DNA from: Undibacterium paludis
GTDB lineage: Bacteria > Pseudomonadota > Gammaproteobacteria > Burkholderiales > Burkholderiaceae_D
NCBI RefSeq assembly: GCF_022568815.1
Contig: NZ_JAKZHX010000014.1
Coordinates: 62,001-126,000, forward strand
Direction: 5' to 3'
Length of the DNA stretch: 64,000 bases
Shown: positions 1-8,504 of the stretch, piece after piece
Layout: the number at the start of each line of letters is the position of its first letter
How positions within the stretch are numbered: position 1 is the first letter of the stretch
Notes under the pieces: generated by a model
What the model was told of the DNA's origin: nothing
What the model saw: the letters and a program-made list of their open reading frames with translations, nothing else
Databases searched by the model: none
Translations under genes and position numbers: made by a program

Positions 1-898
1 AACCGGCTTCCGCCAGCAAGGCGCTAAAACTGTCTATGCTGTATTTATAGCTGTTCTCGGTGTGGATATGTTCACCCTGTATGAAATTCCTGTAACCATC
101 TGGCCAGTTCACACGAAGGTTTTCCTTGGCGCACAAATGCATTTCCACCCTTGATTTCACGCTGTTGAAATAAGCCTCATGCTGCCATTGGCTAACATCA
201 AAATCGCTTTGCAACAACTGGTTGATATGCCGTAGCAGGTTCAGGTTGAAGGCAGCTGTGATGCCCAGGCTGTCGGCATAGGCGGCGTCAAGCAGAGGCT
301 TGTCCTTGATCAGGTCCACACCGATCAGTATGCCGCCGTCGCGGTCACATGCGGCGCGCAAATGGCGCAGAAATGCCAGTGCCTGATGCGGCTCAAAGTT
401 ACCGATCGACGAACCCGGGTAAAAGAACAGACGCTTGTCTTTACGCACTTCTGTCGGCAAGACCCAGTCGTGGGCAAGGTCCAGACCCAGCGCCGTCATC
501 TCTATATGCGGGAAGCGTTGCTGCAAGCGGGTAACGGCATCCTGCAGATGCTGGACGGAGATATCAATAGGCACATACTGGTCAGGGTGCAAGACCGGAA
601 ACAACCTGGCAGCCTTGGCGCAGTTGCCGGCGCCAAGATCGATCAGGCAGCCGCCTGAGCCTATCACGCGCGCCATGTCAGCCATGTGGGTGCTGAATAT
701 TTCTGCTTCGGTACGGGTGGGATAGTATTCGGGCAGCACGCAGATTGCTTCGAACAATACCGAGCCGACGGTATCATAAAAATACTTGGGTGAAGTATGG
801 GCTCTGTCGGCCAGCAGGCCGGTTTCCAGTTCACGTATGATATGCAGCGGTGTTCGCGCCAGAGCATGTCGCTCGGCCGGGTTGCTTGAGTTGGGCAT
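1..898 (-). CDS. egtD: L-histidine N-alpha-methyltransferase EgtD (3' end cut by window)
   Basis: The frame is open from the ATG at 898 to the window edge (299 codons), so the C-terminus is missing. EgtD trimethylates histidine with SAM to hercynine, the first step of ergothioneine synthesis. Family marks visible are SPKYFYD near residue 36, LPEYYPTR near 55, the SAM-binding loop DLGAGN at 87-92, PGSSIGNF near 161, AFNLNLL near 206 and HTENSYKY near the edge. A partner egtB would be expected beyond the left edge, but this cannot be seen. A short hairpin (CAGGCCA/TGGCCTG, 925-941) lies just upstream of the start. The rest of the 899-1107 gap holds nothing I can name. Confidence 0.93.
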   Translation of the reverse strand, partial: MPNSSNPAERHALARTPLHIIRELETGLLADRAHTSPKYFYDTVGSVLFEAICVLPEYYPTRTEAEIFSTHMADMARVIGSGGCLIDLGAGNCAKAARLFPVLHPDQYVPIDISVQHLQDAVTRLQQRFPHIEMTALGLDLAHDWVLPTEVRKDKRLFFYPGSSIGNFEPHQALAFLRHLRAACDRDGGILIGVDLIKDKPLLDAAYADSLGITAAFNLNLLRHINQLLQSDFDVSQWQHEAYFNSVKSRVEMHLCAKENLRVNWPDGYRNFIQGEHIHTENSYKYSIDSFSALLAEAG

Positions 899-1107
899 GA
901 TGTCAGGGCAAGAAATTTATTCGGCAGGCCATTCTGGCCTGGTGCAAAACAATCTTTCCATCCGCTCTGGATCTTGCTGAGCGCGCCACAGAGTCTTGCA
1001 ACTGACCTGCAGTGCCGACCAGTGTACAACTTATTGCAAAAAAAATCTTATAAGCTAATTTCTTCTATGTTGCATCCTGAATTTTCAAGCGATTATGTGA
1101 CAGCGCT

Positions 1108-1485
1108 TCAGGCATCATGTAATTCATAGTGAAACACTTTGGAAATGATTTGCCATCTGCCATCCAGTTTAACCAGGCTTAAAAAGTCGGTAAAAAACTT
1201 TGGTCCTATGGCGCATTCCACACGGGCAAAGGCGGTGACCGGTCCGGCTATCTCCAGCGAGACGATGCGGTCGCGTCTGACTTCATCGCGGCTGGCCGGC
1301 GAGGGACGTTTGTCGACGACGGGAAAGTATTGCTGCATGTCCAGATGCAACAGCTTGCCATCGGTGGCGCAGAAATAATGTGCCGAAGGATGAAACACGG
1401 TGGCCAGTATGTTTGTGTCGCTCAGGTACAGACCATCAAAATACCTGTTCAGGACGGCGATGATGTCAGGGTAAACAGTTTCCAT
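1108..1485 (-). CDS. NTF2-like (SnoaL/lumazine-binding type) protein
   Basis: A 125-residue small alpha/beta protein of the NTF2-like fold, resembling the putative lumazine-binding/SnoaL families. The N-terminal helix pattern (IIAVLNRYFDGLY), the FHPSAHYF segment and the terminal DGRWQIISKVFHY strand are typical. The start at 1485 is chosen because GGAG lies about 8 bases upstream; an upstream in-frame start at 1506 lacks one. It is third in a minus-strand run with a tautomerase and a glutathione S-transferase, so it may be a small isomerase, dehydratase or carrier for the same substrate. The exact reaction cannot be told. Confidence 0.75.
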   Translation of the reverse strand: METVYPDIIAVLNRYFDGLYLSDTNILATVFHPSAHYFCATDGKLLHLDMQQYFPVVDKRPSPASRDEVRRDRIVSLEIAGPVTAFARVECAIGPKFFTDFLSLVKLDGRWQIISKVFHYELHDA

Positions 1486-1544
1486 TGCGATTCTCCAAAA
1501 GAGCAAGGGCTGACAGGATTTGCCAGCCCGGTTTCAGTCCGATT

Positions 1545-1748
1545 TTATTGCCTTGCCTGTCGCCATTGTACGACCGGCAAACCGCCTACACCCCAGTTGT
1601 CAGTATCCACTTCTTCTATGACAACAAAGGTGGTAGCCGGGTCTTTATTGAGCACCCGGACCAGCAAGTCTGTCGTGCCGGCGATCAGTTCGGCCTTTTG
1701 TGCAGCCGTCACATTTTCACGTGTTACCTGTATGTGTACATAGGGCAT
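1545..1748 (-). CDS. 4-oxalocrotonate tautomerase family protein
   Basis: A 67-residue protein beginning Met-Pro, so removal of Met would expose the catalytic N-terminal proline of the tautomerase superfamily. The pattern PYVHIQVTREN, the helix AAQKAELIAGTTDLLVRVL and the strand FVVIEEV match the 60-70 residue 4-OT-type subunits. AAGGAG lies seven bases before the ATG. It sits 24 bp after the GST gene and 60 bp before the NTF2-like gene, suggesting one transcript. Substrate unknown. Confidence 0.88.
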   Translation of the reverse strand: MPYVHIQVTRENVTAAQKAELIAGTTDLLVRVLNKDPATTFVVIEEVDTDNWGVGGLPVVQWRQARQ

Positions 1749-1772
1749 GGCAACTCCTTGTCAATCTATGCT

Positions 1773-2378
1773 TCAGGCTGGCAAGCCTTCGGCTTGCATG
1801 GCGGCTTTGACTGCGGGCCGTGCTTTGACGGTGGCAATGAATTTTTGCAGGTTTGGCAGATCGCTCAAGTCCAGGTTCACATATTTTGCCCAGCCGGTGA
1901 CGACGAACAGATAGGCATCTGCTACCGTGAAAACCTCACCCGTCAGATAGCTCAGGCCAGCGAGCTTGCTGTCCACCCAGCTGAACTTTTTGTGCAGGCG
2001 GGCAGAAAAAACGGCCTTGACTTCAGCATTCATCGCCGCGTCAAACAAGGGGGCAAAGGATTTGTGCAATTCCGAGGTAATGTAGTTTTGCCATTCCAGC
2101 ACCCGGTAGCGTGCCATGCCTGTGGCTGGCAGCAAATCAGTTTTTCCAGCACGCTCTGCCAGGTATTGGGCAATGATGGAACCTTCAGTCAGCAATTGAT
2201 TGTCGTCAAGTTCCAGCACAGGAACGTAGCCCTTGGGGTTGATGCTGTAGAAATCCACGCCATCACCGGTAGTGTGATTACCTGTATCGACTTTTTGCAA
2301 CCTGAAATCCAGGCCTGCTTCGCGCAGGATGATATGCGGGGTCAATGAGCAGGCGCCAGGAGAAAAATAGAGTTTCAT
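1773..2378 (-). CDS. gstA: Glutathione S-transferase, beta class (GstA-like)
   Basis: A 201-residue cytosolic GST. The start MKLYFSPGAC places Cys10, the glutathione-contacting residue of bacterial beta-class enzymes. NPKGYVPVL carries the cis-Pro, GSIIAQYLAE the glutathione-binding Glu-Ser equivalent region, and the helical C-terminal domain contains SELHKSF and FTVADAYLF. The ATG at 2378 is chosen over upstream in-frame starts because it begins exactly at the family N-terminus. It is the first gene of a three-gene run and divergent from a LysR regulator, which probably controls it. Confidence 0.93.
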   Translation of the reverse strand: MKLYFSPGACSLTPHIILREAGLDFRLQKVDTGNHTTGDGVDFYSINPKGYVPVLELDDNQLLTEGSIIAQYLAERAGKTDLLPATGMARYRVLEWQNYITSELHKSFAPLFDAAMNAEVKAVFSARLHKKFSWVDSKLAGLSYLTGEVFTVADAYLFVVTGWAKYVNLDLSDLPNLQKFIATVKARPAVKAAMQAEGLPA

Positions 2379-2510
2379 GGAATGACTTTCGTTGAGGTTT
2401 GAATGGCAGCCCTGAGTTGCCAAGCAAGTTCAAGGCATGGCCGCATGGTATGCCATGCAAAATAATTGATAAACTAGCTAAAAGTTACTTGATAAATTAC
2501 ATGGTGTAAT

Positions 2511-3425
2511 GTGAAAAGACAATTTGGCGACGTTTTACTCGGCAGCATAGAGTTGTTTTGCCTGGCGGCAGAGCTGGAAAGTTTCAAGGATGCAGCTAAT
2601 GCCGCAGGCCTGACGCCAGCGGCAGTCAGCCGTTCGATCGCCAGGCTGGAAGAACGCATAGGCGTGCGCCTGTTCGTGCGCACTACCCGGCAGATACGCC
2701 TGAGTGAAGCCGGGCGCGCCTATTTCATCCAGTGTCGCCAGGCCCTCAATCAACTGGTGGAGGCTGAACGCGAAGTGTCGGGGCAGCAGATGGAACCGGC
2801 TGGTTTGGTACGCATCAGCATGCCCACGCCATACGGGCATTTGCGGGTCTTGCCTTTGATCGCCAAATTCCGCGCGCGTTATCCGCTAGTCAGGCTGGAT
2901 CTGCAATTGAGCAATCGTAATATCGATTTTACGGCTGATGGCTTTGACCTGGCCATACGTGGCCGCATACCGCCAGACTCTGGCCTGGTGGCGCGCAAGC
3001 TTGAAGACAGTCCGGTGGCTGTCTTCGCCACGCCGGATTACCTGAGGCGCGCGGGCATACCGAAGACACTGGAAGACCTGGCGCAGCATGAATGCCTGCA
3101 ATTTGTCTTGCCCAGTGCAGGGCAAAACATTATCTGGCTGTTCCGGCGCGATGGCGTGGATATAGATTGGCCGACCAGCGGCAGCCTGACCTGTTCCGAA
3201 GATCTTTTGGCCGCAGTGACCCTGGCAAAACATGGGGCAGGTCTGTTACAGACGTCGCGCTTCATGGTCGAAGAAGAGTTGCGCAATGGCACAGTGATCG
3301 AGGTCTTGCAGGAATATGGTGGTCGGACGCGGCCATTTTCGTTGCTGTATCCGCGTGACCGTAACCTGCCTTTGCGTGTCAGGGTGTTGATAGACTTTCT
3401 GATTGCGGAGCTGGCGCAGGATTGA
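2511..3425 (+). CDS. LysR-family transcriptional regulator
   Basis: A 304-residue LTTR starting with GTG. The winged HTH occupies roughly residues 9-70 (GSIELFCLAAELESFKDAAN, then AAVSRSIARLEERIGVRLF). A periplasmic-binding-like effector domain follows (FRARYPLVRLDLQLSNR; FDLAIRGRIPPDSGLVARKL). The 132-bp gap to gstA (2379-2510) is shared by both promoters and is AT-rich near the GTG, as expected for a regulator of the divergent GST operon. Its last 47 bp overlap the convergent hydrolase gene. Confidence 0.9.
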   Translation: MKRQFGDVLLGSIELFCLAAELESFKDAANAAGLTPAAVSRSIARLEERIGVRLFVRTTRQIRLSEAGRAYFIQCRQALNQLVEAEREVSGQQMEPAGLVRISMPTPYGHLRVLPLIAKFRARYPLVRLDLQLSNRNIDFTADGFDLAIRGRIPPDSGLVARKLEDSPVAVFATPDYLRRAGIPKTLEDLAQHECLQFVLPSAGQNIIWLFRRDGVDIDWPTSGSLTCSEDLLAAVTLAKHGAGLLQTSRFMVEEELRNGTVIEVLQEYGGRTRPFSLLYPRDRNLPLRVRVLIDFLIAELAQD

Positions 3426-4176
3426 GTTGCTTTTGCCAGTCCAGCACTTGCCTGATCACCCAGGCGCCATCATCAAGCGGCAGGTCATGTCCGGCTTGCG
3501 CATGGACTTGCAAAGGGCAATTCCAGAGAGCCGCCAGCGTGCGCGAGCAAGCCACGTTGACCAGTTTGTCATTTTCGCCGGCCAGCATCAGCAGCGGGAT
3601 TTTCCCTAGCTGCGCCGGTGCCCTGAAGCGCATGGCGGCAAACAGCTGGCGCAAGATATTCATCAGCCTGATCGGCTGTTCCAGCGCATAACCCGACCAC
3701 TGACGACTGATGGCCAGAGCCTGCGCACCGGTGTGCAGATTGCTGGTAATACGCAAGATCAGTCCTTCACGCGCCAGTGCAGAACCAAACAGCATGGTGA
3801 GCAAAAGGGCGGGGTAATTTGCGGGCCGCAGCCTGTGATAAAACGGGTTATGCGGCGCTACACTGGTATTGATCAACACCAGATGACTGATGTCATCAGG
3901 ATATTTTTTTGCCCAGGCCAGTGCTGCCATCGCACCAAGCGAAACAGCCAGTATCGCTACCGGTCCCTGTACCTGATGCATCGCCAGTTGCGTATGACAA
4001 AAATCCGCCATCGCTTCGACGGAGGTCAGGCTGTTCTGTTCATGCAATTGACCGTTGCCGGGGAAGTCCAGGCAAAGCACACGTTCAGCAGCTGTGTCTT
4101 GCTGAAATCGCTGCGGGAAGTCACCCCAGTGACGTGTTTCGCGCATCAATCCGCGCAACAGTATCCAGTTTGTCAT
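3379..4176 (-). CDS. Alpha/beta-fold hydrolase
   Basis: A 265-residue alpha/beta hydrolase. The oxyanion/strand region is LCLDFPGNG (36-42). The nucleophile elbow is AVSLGAM with Ser79 (Ala replaces the first Gly of GxSxG). The acid lies in GENDKLV and the histidine in AGHDLPLDD. The start at 4176 overlaps the stop of the upstream peptidase gene in ATGA (4173-4176), so the two are translationally coupled. The 3' end overlaps the LysR gene by 47 bp on the other strand. Substrate unknown. Confidence 0.85.
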   Translation of the reverse strand: MTNWILLRGLMRETRHWGDFPQRFQQDTAAERVLCLDFPGNGQLHEQNSLTSVEAMADFCHTQLAMHQVQGPVAILAVSLGAMAALAWAKKYPDDISHLVLINTSVAPHNPFYHRLRPANYPALLLTMLFGSALAREGLILRITSNLHTGAQALAISRQWSGYALEQPIRLMNILRQLFAAMRFRAPAQLGKIPLLMLAGENDKLVNVACSRTLAALWNCPLQVHAQAGHDLPLDDGAWVIRQVLDWQKQLNPAPAPQSESLSTP

Positions 4177-5183
4177 GGTCTGTACCAGCGTGCAACGGCA
4201 CGTTCTTGCAGGCGCAGACGGGTTGGGCCTTTCGCCATCCATTGTGCATGGCCGCAAGTGGCGCGCATCAGAAAATCGAGCCAGGAATTATGCCTGCGCA
4301 AGACCCGGTGCAAGCGGTGTTCCGCCACGGGATTGAACATGCCGTGACGTGAAAATAACTGGCGTGGGTTTTTCTTCACCCATAGCCAGGACCCCATCTC
4401 CAGTGTCAGAGGCAAGAAGGTCTTGCCCTTGTCGGCCTGCGCCTGGAGATACAGGTAGTCCCAGATATCGCCATGGGTGCGGTATTGCAGGCTCTGTGGC
4501 TCAAACAGATAAGAGTTGTTGGGGTGGGTTTGCTGGAACAGTTCTTCCAGCGCCAGGATATCAGCCAGGTGGTCGATGGGGTGCACGCTGTGCGCATGCG
4601 GAAACCACACACGGTCACGCAAGCCAAAACCGGAATGACAGTCTATCGCCAGACTGAAGGGCCGCGGCAATAATTCTTCATGCACGACCTTGCAGAGGGC
4701 CTGGTTTTCCACCTCCATGTCCTTGCCTGCCGCCCCTCTGTACCAGGGCAGGCGCGGGCTGTAGCGATGGCCACCAAGCAGGAAAGGCACCTTGTCACTG
4801 GCGTCGACAGGGGCGTTGCGCATCAGGTCGACACCATTCGGATTGCAGCGTGTCGACTGCCACATGCCGCCCGGGTTGATCAGCGGCATGAACACCAACC
4901 GCACATCCTGCAACATGTGCTGCAGGCTCTTGTCCCAGGCCAGCCGCGCCAACAGCCCGCGCAAGAAAGACAGCAGGACTTGCGTACCTATGCGCTCAAG
5001 GCCGTGGATGCCGCCAAAGAAACCGATGGCCGGCAAGTGCGGATCAGGATTGCCCAGGGCCAGCTTGTAAACGGGGAACTGCCTGTGCTTGAGCGAGACC
5101 TCGCACAATACCTCGACTTCTACCTGGCCGCGGCCAAGGGTGATAATCCGTTCCAGTTCTTTCAATTCGGGTAAAGCGGACAT
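4173..5183 (-). CDS. M14-family zinc carboxypeptidase-like protein
   Basis: A 336-residue protein of the M14/DUF2817 metallopeptidase group. Zinc ligands are His60 and Glu63 in GGIHGLERIG and His183 in DCHSGFG. Substrate-contact residues are seen in TRCNPNGVDLMRN, and the general base Glu262 in LTLEMGS. No signal peptide, so it is cytosolic; such enzymes often cut D-Glu or cell-wall-derived peptides or amides. The start is uncertain: ATG at 5183 is used, a GTG at 5207 is possible, and neither has a good ribosome site. Coupled to the downstream hydrolase by a 4-bp overlap. Confidence 0.82.
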   Translation of the reverse strand: MSALPELKELERIITLGRGQVEVEVLCEVSLKHRQFPVYKLALGNPDPHLPAIGFFGGIHGLERIGTQVLLSFLRGLLARLAWDKSLQHMLQDVRLVFMPLINPGGMWQSTRCNPNGVDLMRNAPVDASDKVPFLLGGHRYSPRLPWYRGAAGKDMEVENQALCKVVHEELLPRPFSLAIDCHSGFGLRDRVWFPHAHSVHPIDHLADILALEELFQQTHPNNSYLFEPQSLQYRTHGDIWDYLYLQAQADKGKTFLPLTLEMGSWLWVKKNPRQLFSRHGMFNPVAEHRLHRVLRRHNSWLDFLMRATCGHAQWMAKGPTRLRLQERAVARWYRP

Positions 5184-5289
5184 GGCAAGTGCGTGAAAGT
5201 TAAGCACTCCATGCTAGAGGAGCTATGCACAGAATGCAAGAATCTTGCTGCATGCGGCGGGAATTAGCCAATTATGACCAACAGATGAC

Positions 5290-5320
5290 AGAAGTTGCAG
5301 GCTAGCCGGAACTTCTTTTT
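5290..5320 (+). terminator. Terminator-like hairpin in the leader of the PLP enzyme gene
   Basis: Arms AGAAGTT (5290-5296) and AACTTCT (5310-5316) enclose a GC-rich inner GGCTAGCC palindrome and are followed by TTTT. It lies between divergent genes, about 70 bp before the TTG start at 5392, so it is either a leader attenuator or chance. Confidence 0.35.
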
Positions 5321-5391
5321 CCGTCGGCGATCTGTTTTACAGCAGGCATGGCGTATGCTTGTCTCTCATAAAAATTGAAAAGGAGTCTGTC

Positions 5392-6567
5392 TTGTCCAGC
5401 AATTTACCCGTCATTGCCGCTGATGATGAGGCCTATTGGTCCGGCATCCGCGCGCAATATGCTGTTTCACCTGAATTCATCAATCTTGAAAACGGTTATT
5501 TCGGTGTGCAGGCGCGCCCTGTTTTTGAGGCCTTCCAGCGCTACCAGGCGCAGGTGAATGCCGAGACTTCTTACTTCTTGCGGGTGCGTTATGCGCCGCT
5601 GTTTGTGGAAGTCATGCAGGCCCTGAAGGAATTTTGTGGTGCAGATGATGGTGAACTGGTCCTGACACGCAACCTGATCGAAGGTATGAATATACTGCTG
5701 CAAGGTTACCCCTTGCAGGCTGGTGATGAAGTCATACTGGCGAGCCATGATTACGATATCGTCATTGATACCCTGCAAATGCTGGAACACAAAAAGAATA
5801 TCAGGCTGGTGCAATTGCGCCTGCCGTTTGACCCGGTCAATGATGAAGAAATCGTGCAGCAGTATGAGCAGGCAATCACGGCAAAAACCAGGCTGATCCT
5901 GGTTACCCATATCGTGCACAGAACAGGACAGATCATGCCGGTCGCCAGGATAACAGCCATGGCCAGACGTCACGGTGTAGAAGTGATGGTGGATGCAGCC
6001 CATTCCTTTGCACAGCTTGATTACCGGATGCCGGACCTGAGGGCAGATTTTGTCGCCGTGAACCTGCACAAGTGGCTGGGCGCGCCTCTTGGTGTGGGCA
6101 TGCTGTACATACGCAAACACAGGGTGGCAGAGATTGCACCGCTGTTTGGTAATACCAAATTTGCCGAAGATGAAATTTTCAAATTCAGCCAGGTTGGCAC
6201 CGTACCCCCGGCAAATATACTGGCTGTACTGGATGCCCTGCGTTTTCATCAGCAGATAGGTTCACGCAATAAAGAAGCACGTCTGCGTTACCTGACTCAA
6301 TACTGGCTCGGGCAGGTAAGAGGCCTGCCTGGCGTACGCATCATGGTGCCGACAGCGCCTGAGCGTTCGTGTGCGATAGCCGGTTTCTGCATAGACGGCA
6401 GGTCTGGCGCATATGTGGTGGACAAGTTGATGCAGGAGCATAAGATATTTACCGTGACACGTGAACTTGATGGACACCAGATCGTGCGCGTCACGCCGCA
6501 CCTGTATACCAGTCTGGAAGATCTTGACTGCCTGATTGCCGCCATCAGGCAGCTTGCCGGCAGTTAA
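5392..6567 (+). CDS. Class V PLP-dependent enzyme (isopenicillin-N epimerase/cysteine desulfurase-like fold)
   Basis: A 391-residue fold-type I enzyme of the aminotransferase class V family. The PLP-binding signature is VDAAHSFAQLD followed by VNLHKWLGAP with Schiff-base Lys227; LTRNLIEGMN forms the phosphate-binding loop. The pattern is closest to CefD-like epimerases and related lyases. The start is a TTG at 5392: AAAGGAG ends six bases before it, while the longer frame from a TTG at 5359 reads through that site. EgtE of mycobacterial ergothioneine synthesis is in the same fold family and egtD is 4.5 kb away, but nothing ties them directly. Confidence 0.87.
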   Translation: MSSNLPVIAADDEAYWSGIRAQYAVSPEFINLENGYFGVQARPVFEAFQRYQAQVNAETSYFLRVRYAPLFVEVMQALKEFCGADDGELVLTRNLIEGMNILLQGYPLQAGDEVILASHDYDIVIDTLQMLEHKKNIRLVQLRLPFDPVNDEEIVQQYEQAITAKTRLILVTHIVHRTGQIMPVARITAMARRHGVEVMVDAAHSFAQLDYRMPDLRADFVAVNLHKWLGAPLGVGMLYIRKHRVAEIAPLFGNTKFAEDEIFKFSQVGTVPPANILAVLDALRFHQQIGSRNKEARLRYLTQYWLGQVRGLPGVRIMVPTAPERSCAIAGFCIDGRSGAYVVDKLMQEHKIFTVTRELDGHQIVRVTPHLYTSLEDLDCLIAAIRQLAGS

Positions 6568-6600
6568 GCAGGCCAGGGTAATATTTCCTATAATTTCCAG

Positions 6601-6628
6601 TTTACAGGATTTATATTTCTCGTATAAT
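6601..6628 (+). promoter_or_regulatory. Sigma-70-type promoter giving a leaderless mRNA
   Basis: TTTACA (6601-6606), a 16-bp spacer and a perfect TATAAT (6623-6628) end six bases before the ATG at 6635. Initiation at the usual distance would fall on or next to the A of the start codon. A second TATAAT occurs at 6589-6594. Confidence 0.6.
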
Positions 6629-6634
6629 GGAATT

Positions 6635-7195
6635 ATGGATATCAATACTCTTATCGCCCGTCGTGTACGTGAATTACGCGATCAGCAAAAACTGTCACTG
6701 GATGCATTGTCACGGCGCAGTGGTGTCAGCCGCTCGAATATCTCCCTGATAGAGCGGGCTGAGAGCAGTCCCACTGCCGCCGTGCTGGACAAGCTGGCAG
6801 TGGGGCTGGGCGTATCCCTGGCTTCTTTGTTCGAAGAGCGTGCGGCTCATGTACCGCCTTCACCTTTGTCCCGGCTGGCAGATCAACAGATATGGACTGA
6901 TCCTGAGTCAGGTTACCAGCGACGCAATGTCTCCCCCAATCTGCCGGCACCGATACAACTGGTTGACGTGTTTTTCCCTGCCGGGCAGCGGGTCAGCTAT
7001 GACAGCTATCACCGCGATGTCGACATACATCAGCAAGTCTGGATACTGGAGGGTGAGATGGAACTCACCGTCGGTGATCAAAGCTGGCGTTTGCAGGCTG
7101 GCGACTGCCTGTCCATGCAACTTGATCAGGCCATCAGTTATTACAACCCTGGCAAACAGGCAGCGCGCTACATGGTTGCGCTTTGCAAAAACTGA
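6635..7195 (+). CDS. XRE-family regulator with C-terminal cupin domain
   Basis: A 186-residue protein. Residues 5-60 form the HTH_3 domain (VRELRDQQKLSLDALSRRSG, then SRSNISLIERAESSPTAAVL); residues 110-185 form a cupin (HQQVWILEGEMELTVGD; LQAGDCLSMQ). The class binds a small metabolite in the cupin and usually represses itself and its neighbours. The ATG at 6635 starts the family N-terminus; no ribosome site precedes it. It heads a same-strand run with a GNAT enzyme, phosphoesterase and hydrolase with gaps of 28, 15 and 9 bp, which it may control. Confidence 0.92.
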   Translation: MDINTLIARRVRELRDQQKLSLDALSRRSGVSRSNISLIERAESSPTAAVLDKLAVGLGVSLASLFEERAAHVPPSPLSRLADQQIWTDPESGYQRRNVSPNLPAPIQLVDVFFPAGQRVSYDSYHRDVDIHQQVWILEGEMELTVGDQSWRLQAGDCLSMQLDQAISYYNPGKQAARYMVALCKN

Positions 7196-7223
7196 ACCGC
7201 AGTCATTTTTACAGGAGCAAATC

Positions 7224-7754
7224 ATGTCCACAGCAATTCGTGTAGAGGTTCTTGATGCCGCGCAGGCGCAAGCCAGTATTGATGCGCTGGCCGATGTCCT
7301 GATGGATTGCGTTGCTGGCGGCGCGTCCGTCAGCTTCATGTGGCCCTTGCCAAGGGGGCGTGCCCTGCAATTCTGGCAGGGCGTGGCTGATGGAGTTGCA
7401 CGCAATGAACGTATCCTGCTGGTTGCCAGGGATGAAAGCGACGATATCGTTGGCACGGTACAATTGATCACCGCGCTGCCTGACAATCAGCCGCACCGGG
7501 CCGATGTGGCGAAGATGCTGGTGCACAGAAAGGCAAGACGACGTGGCGTGGCGCAAGCCCTGATGACAGCACTCGATGAACAGGCCAGGCTGGCTGGCAA
7601 GACCGTGCTGGTGCTCGATACGGTAACAGGCGGTGATGCCGAGCGCCTGTATGCGCGTGCTGGCTGGCAGCATGCCGGCGTCGTGCCTAAATATGCATTG
7701 ATGCCTGACGGTGAATTTTGCGCTACCACTTTTTTCTATAAACACCTGGATTGA
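7224..7754 (+). CDS. GNAT-family N-acetyltransferase
   Basis: A 176-residue single-domain GNAT. The acetyl-CoA site is KMLVHRKARRRGVAQALM (motif A, R-R-x-G-x-A), followed by LVLDTVTGGDAERLYARAGW (motif B), a pattern seen in tabtoxin-resistance-like and small-molecule acetyltransferases. CAGGAG lies before the ATG at 7224. It follows the XRE-cupin gene by 28 bp, so they are probably cotranscribed. Substrate unknown. Confidence 0.9.
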   Translation: MSTAIRVEVLDAAQAQASIDALADVLMDCVAGGASVSFMWPLPRGRALQFWQGVADGVARNERILLVARDESDDIVGTVQLITALPDNQPHRADVAKMLVHRKARRRGVAQALMTALDEQARLAGKTVLVLDTVTGGDAERLYARAGWQHAGVVPKYALMPDGEFCATTFFYKHLD

Positions 7755-7769
7755 ATGAGGACTTGAGTC

Positions 7770-8495
7770 ATGCGTATCGCTTTGGTTTCAGACATACATG
7801 GCAATCTGGCGGCATTGCAGGCAGTCGTTGCTGATATCAAATTGCGGGCCGTAGATCTGATCGTCAATCTCGGCGACAGCCTGTCCGGCCCCTTGCTGCC
7901 CAGGGAAACTGCTGATTTTCTGATGCTGCAATCGGGCTGGATACATCTGGCCGGCAATCACGAAAGGCAGATACTGGAACTCAATGAAAAATCCGGTTTC
8001 AGTGACCGTTATGCCCATGCACAATTAAGTGCCGAACACCTGGCCTGGATCGCCACACTGAAGCCTGTGCATCAGCTCAATGAGCAAGTCCTGCTTTGTC
8101 ATGGCAGTCCGGACAGGGACGTGACGACCTTATTGCAGACAGCAGAAAAAAATGCCAGTCTGGCTGAAATAACAGAGCGTCTGGGACAGGTCCGGGCCGA
8201 AGTGATCGCCTGTGGCCACACCCATGTGGCGCGCAGTGTGCGTACAGCACAGGGGCAACTCATCGTCAATCCCGGCAGTGTCGGCCAGCCAGCTTATGAA
8301 GATGATTACCCCTACCCGCATGTGGTTGAATCCGGTTCGCCCGATGCGCGTTATGCCATCCTGGAAAAAACGCAGACGGGCTGGACTGCGTCCCTGATGA
8401 CCATACCTTATGCCTGGCAGGATATGGTGCAACTGGCCATATTGCGTGGTCGTCATGACTGGGCCAGGGCACTGCAAACCGGTTATTTGAGTTGA
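7770..8495 (+). CDS. Metallophosphoesterase (YfcE/calcineurin-like)
   Basis: A 241-residue calcineurin-like phosphoesterase with the full set of metal motifs: SDIHGN (Asp8, His10), LGDSLSG, AGNHE, and CGHTHVAR near residue 150. The architecture matches YfcE/MJ0936-type cytosolic phosphodiesterases. It is 15 bp after the GNAT gene and 9 bp before the next gene, so it belongs to the same transcript. Natural substrate unknown. Confidence 0.9.
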   Translation: MRIALVSDIHGNLAALQAVVADIKLRAVDLIVNLGDSLSGPLLPRETADFLMLQSGWIHLAGNHERQILELNEKSGFSDRYAHAQLSAEHLAWIATLKPVHQLNEQVLLCHGSPDRDVTTLLQTAEKNASLAEITERLGQVRAEVIACGHTHVARSVRTAQGQLIVNPGSVGQPAYEDDYPYPHVVESGSPDARYAILEKTQTGWTASLMTIPYAWQDMVQLAILRGRHDWARALQTGYLS

Positions 8496-8504
8496 AAGAG
8501 AATA

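Noticed and set aside
1485..2348. Plus-strand open frame (287 codons) across the GST and tautomerase genes
   Set aside because: Spans two well-supported minus-strand genes and encodes no known motif.
5392..6567. Assignment of the PLP enzyme as ergothioneine synthase EgtE
   Set aside because: Only the fold family and a 4.5-kb distance to egtD support it; several unrelated genes intervene.
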